Source: Streptomyces hyaluromycini (GTDB taxonomy: Bacteria; Actinomycetota; Actinomycetes; Streptomycetales; Streptomycetaceae). Taken from it: a DNA stretch of 64,000 bases. The notes under the pieces were generated by a model. That model saw only the letters and a list, made by a program, of their open reading frames with translations, did no database searches and had not been told where the DNA came from. Each line of letters starts with the position of its first letter. The stretch's first letter is position 1. The position numbers and the translations under genes were made by a program. This document shows, in pieces, positions 62,682 through 64,000 of this stretch. The DNA lies in assembly GCF_002217755.1 (NCBI RefSeq), contig NZ_BCFL01000016.1, positions 1,346,319 through 1,410,318 on the forward strand. Direction: 5' to 3'.

Positions 62682-63899
62682 ATGAACCTGCGCAGCTCAT
62701 GGGTGGCCGAGACCGGCCAGACCCGCGAGGACACCCGGCTGACCCAGCTGGGCGCGACCACCCCGGTCAACCCGATCGAAGTCCGCTCCGGCATCCTGCC
62801 GGGGTCCTACGACGGCCTCTACCGGATGTCCGGCTTCTGGATGGAGGGCACCTCGGGGGCCATGAAGGCCACCGTCCACGAGGGCCGGGCGGTCATCGCG
62901 GCCGGCGCCACCCAGGGCGCCTATCCGGTCACCCTGCCGGAGCCGGCGAGCCTCACCTTCGCCGACGGCGACGCCGCCAACCCGCGCATCGACCTCGTCG
63001 TGGTGCGGATCTACGACTCGCTGTACGACAACTCCGGGCAGACCAAGCCGGCCCTGGAGATCGTCCAGGGCACCCCGGCCGCCACCCCGGTCGCGCCCGC
63101 CGCCCCGGCCATCGCGCTGCCGATCTACCAGGTCAAGGTCCCCGCCGGGGCCAGCGCCGGCAAGGGCGGCCTCGACTGGGCCGCTGTCCTCACCGACCTG
63201 CGCACCCCCACCGTGGCGGTCGGCGGCATCCTGCCGGTGTACGGGGAGACCGGCGACGGCGCCTACCCGGGCCAGTACCGCGACTCCGGCGGCGCGCTGC
63301 AGCGCTGGGACGGCTCGGCGTGGGTGCCGTACCCGAGCGCGCTGGGCGGCATCGCACCGGCCGGCGCGGTCACCACCGCGAGCTACACCGGGCAGTACCG
63401 GGACTCGTCCGGCGGGCTGCTGCAGCGCTGGAACGGCTCGGCGTGGGTGTCGTACCAGCCGGTGCCGAGCTGGACCGACTACACGCCGGTCTGGGGCGCC
63501 GAGTCCGGTACCGCGCCGACGATCGGCAACGGCACGCTCGCCGGGTCGTACGTGAAGACCGGCACCGTCGTGCACGTCCGGATCTATCTGAAGATCGGGT
63601 CGACGACCAACCTCTCCGCCCAGGCCACCGACGGCAACTGGACGTTCTCGCTGCCGGCCGCGCCGGTCTCCACCGCGTGGAAGCTGGACGGGCGGGTGCT
63701 GACCGCGGAGGCGTTCGACTCCTCCGCCTTGCTGTTCTACCAGGGCACCGGCCTGCTCGCGACGACGAGCGGCGGCATCGTCCGCTCGCTGCGCGACACC
63801 CTCGGGTTCAGCACCGGTCTGTGGGACAAGTCCCTGCCCTTCGTCTGGGCCTCCGGTGACGTGCTGTCCATCCACGGCACCTACGAATCCGCTTCCTGA
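62682..63899 (+). CDS. baseplate/fibre-like tail protein
   Basis: A 405-residue protein. The N-terminus (NLRSSWVAETGQTREDTRLT, then LGATTPVNPIEVRSGILPGS) is duplicated at the next gene. The middle has two copies of a Gly/Tyr/Trp motif (YPGQYRDSGGALQRWDGSAW and YTGQYRDSSGGLLQRWNGSA), like carbohydrate- or chain-extension repeats. The C-terminal domain (about 265-405; WTDYTPVWGAESGTAPTIG) is beta-rich, like a receptor-binding tip. CAGGAGACC precedes ATG 62682. Confidence 0.75.
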   Translation: MNLRSSWVAETGQTREDTRLTQLGATTPVNPIEVRSGILPGSYDGLYRMSGFWMEGTSGAMKATVHEGRAVIAAGATQGAYPVTLPEPASLTFADGDAANPRIDLVVVRIYDSLYDNSGQTKPALEIVQGTPAATPVAPAAPAIALPIYQVKVPAGASAGKGGLDWAAVLTDLRTPTVAVGGILPVYGETGDGAYPGQYRDSGGALQRWDGSAWVPYPSALGGIAPAGAVTTASYTGQYRDSSGGLLQRWNGSAWVSYQPVPSWTDYTPVWGAESGTAPTIGNGTLAGSYVKTGTVVHVRIYLKIGSTTNLSAQATDGNWTFSLPAAPVSTAWKLDGRVLTAEAFDSSALLFYQGTGLLATTSGGIVRSLRDTLGFSTGLWDKSLPFVWASGDVLSIHGTYESAS

Positions 63900-63916
63900 C
63901 CACGGGGGTCGCCTTC

Positions 63917-64000
63917 GTGACCGTACGCACCGCATGGCTGTCCCCGGACGGCCATGGCCGGGAGGACACCCGTACCAACCAGGCCGGCGCGCTCACCCCG
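63917..64000 (+). CDS. second fibre-like tail protein (partial)
   Basis: Only 28 codons are in the window, from GTG at 63917. TVRTAWLSPDGHGREDTRTN and then QAGALTP align with the start of the previous protein (SSWVAETGQTREDTRLTQLG), so this is a tandem paralogue. GGGGGTC lies upstream. The rest is beyond the right edge. Confidence 0.7.
   Translation, partial: MTVRTAWLSPDGHGREDTRTNQAGALTP

Noticed and set aside
54158..64000. Calling the right-hand region a complete prophage.
   Set aside because: No integrase, attachment site, replication, terminase, portal or capsid gene is visible in the window.

Overview
The window is chromosomal DNA from a high-GC actinomycete, almost certainly a Streptomyces. 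Base composition, GTG/TTG starts, the ribosomal protein sequences (zinc-ribbon S14, 74-aa L29, extended S3 and L17), the helix-turn-helix/DUF397 pair, a WhiB-like regulator and Tat-type signals all fit. The ribosomal genes read on the minus strand, so the window is inverted relative to the usual map.

Layout. (1) 1-1749: start of rpsI, rplM, and a divergent membrane-anchored protein. (2) 1961-9491: five plus-strand genes that form a coherent cell-surface polysaccharide locus: GH26 mannanase-like hydrolase, egghead-like GT2 synthase, GH113-like secreted hydrolase, nucleotide-sugar pyrophosphorylase and an acyltransferase-SGNH fusion. A mannose-based, O-acylated polymer is the simplest reading. 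(3) 9495-26944: truA, the alpha operon (rplQ, rpoA, rpsK, rpsM, rpmJ, infA), map-adk-secY, and the spc and S10 clusters, mostly joined by 1-nt overlaps or short gaps. Hairpins lie at rplQ/truA, rplO/secY and the rpsQ/rplN (S10/spc) boundary.

(4) 27395-37156: a polymorphic-toxin locus. A 1542-residue protein with a helical N-terminus, membrane segments and Rhs/YD repeats ends in a colicin-E9-like HNH nuclease tip. It is followed directly by an Im9-like immunity gene and then by SUKH-3-like and two Imm11-like genes. Upstream are small hypothetical genes, a frameshifted SUKH gene and a divergent WXG100-like gene. (5) 37221-43655: mixed accessory genes (isochorismatase-family hydrolase, HTH/DUF397/zinc-ribbon trio, winged-helix protein) and decayed genes (Rpn-like fragment, S41 peptidase tail). 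The stretch ends in a 179-bp palindromic MITE-like element that supplies the stop codon of a GH115 glucuronidase gene (43652-46642). (6) 46858-51232: the str operon rpsL-rpsG-fusA-tuf with a clear promoter.

(7) 51756-64000: a mannosyltransferase-like membrane protein, a GC-rich minisatellite, then a phage-tail module. Divergent regulators (WhiB-like, XRE-like) share a repeated 18-bp motif that also lies upstream of the tail genes. The tail genes follow siphovirus order: terminator, tube, chaperone with a -1 frameshift, two tape-measure-like proteins, distal tail, and duplicated fibre/baseplate proteins. No capsid, portal, terminase or integrase is visible, so the module looks like a non-contractile (F-type-like) tailocin rather than a prophage; it runs off the right edge.

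Six intergenic copies of a short hairpin element are scattered through the window. No tRNA, rRNA or CRISPR array was recognised.
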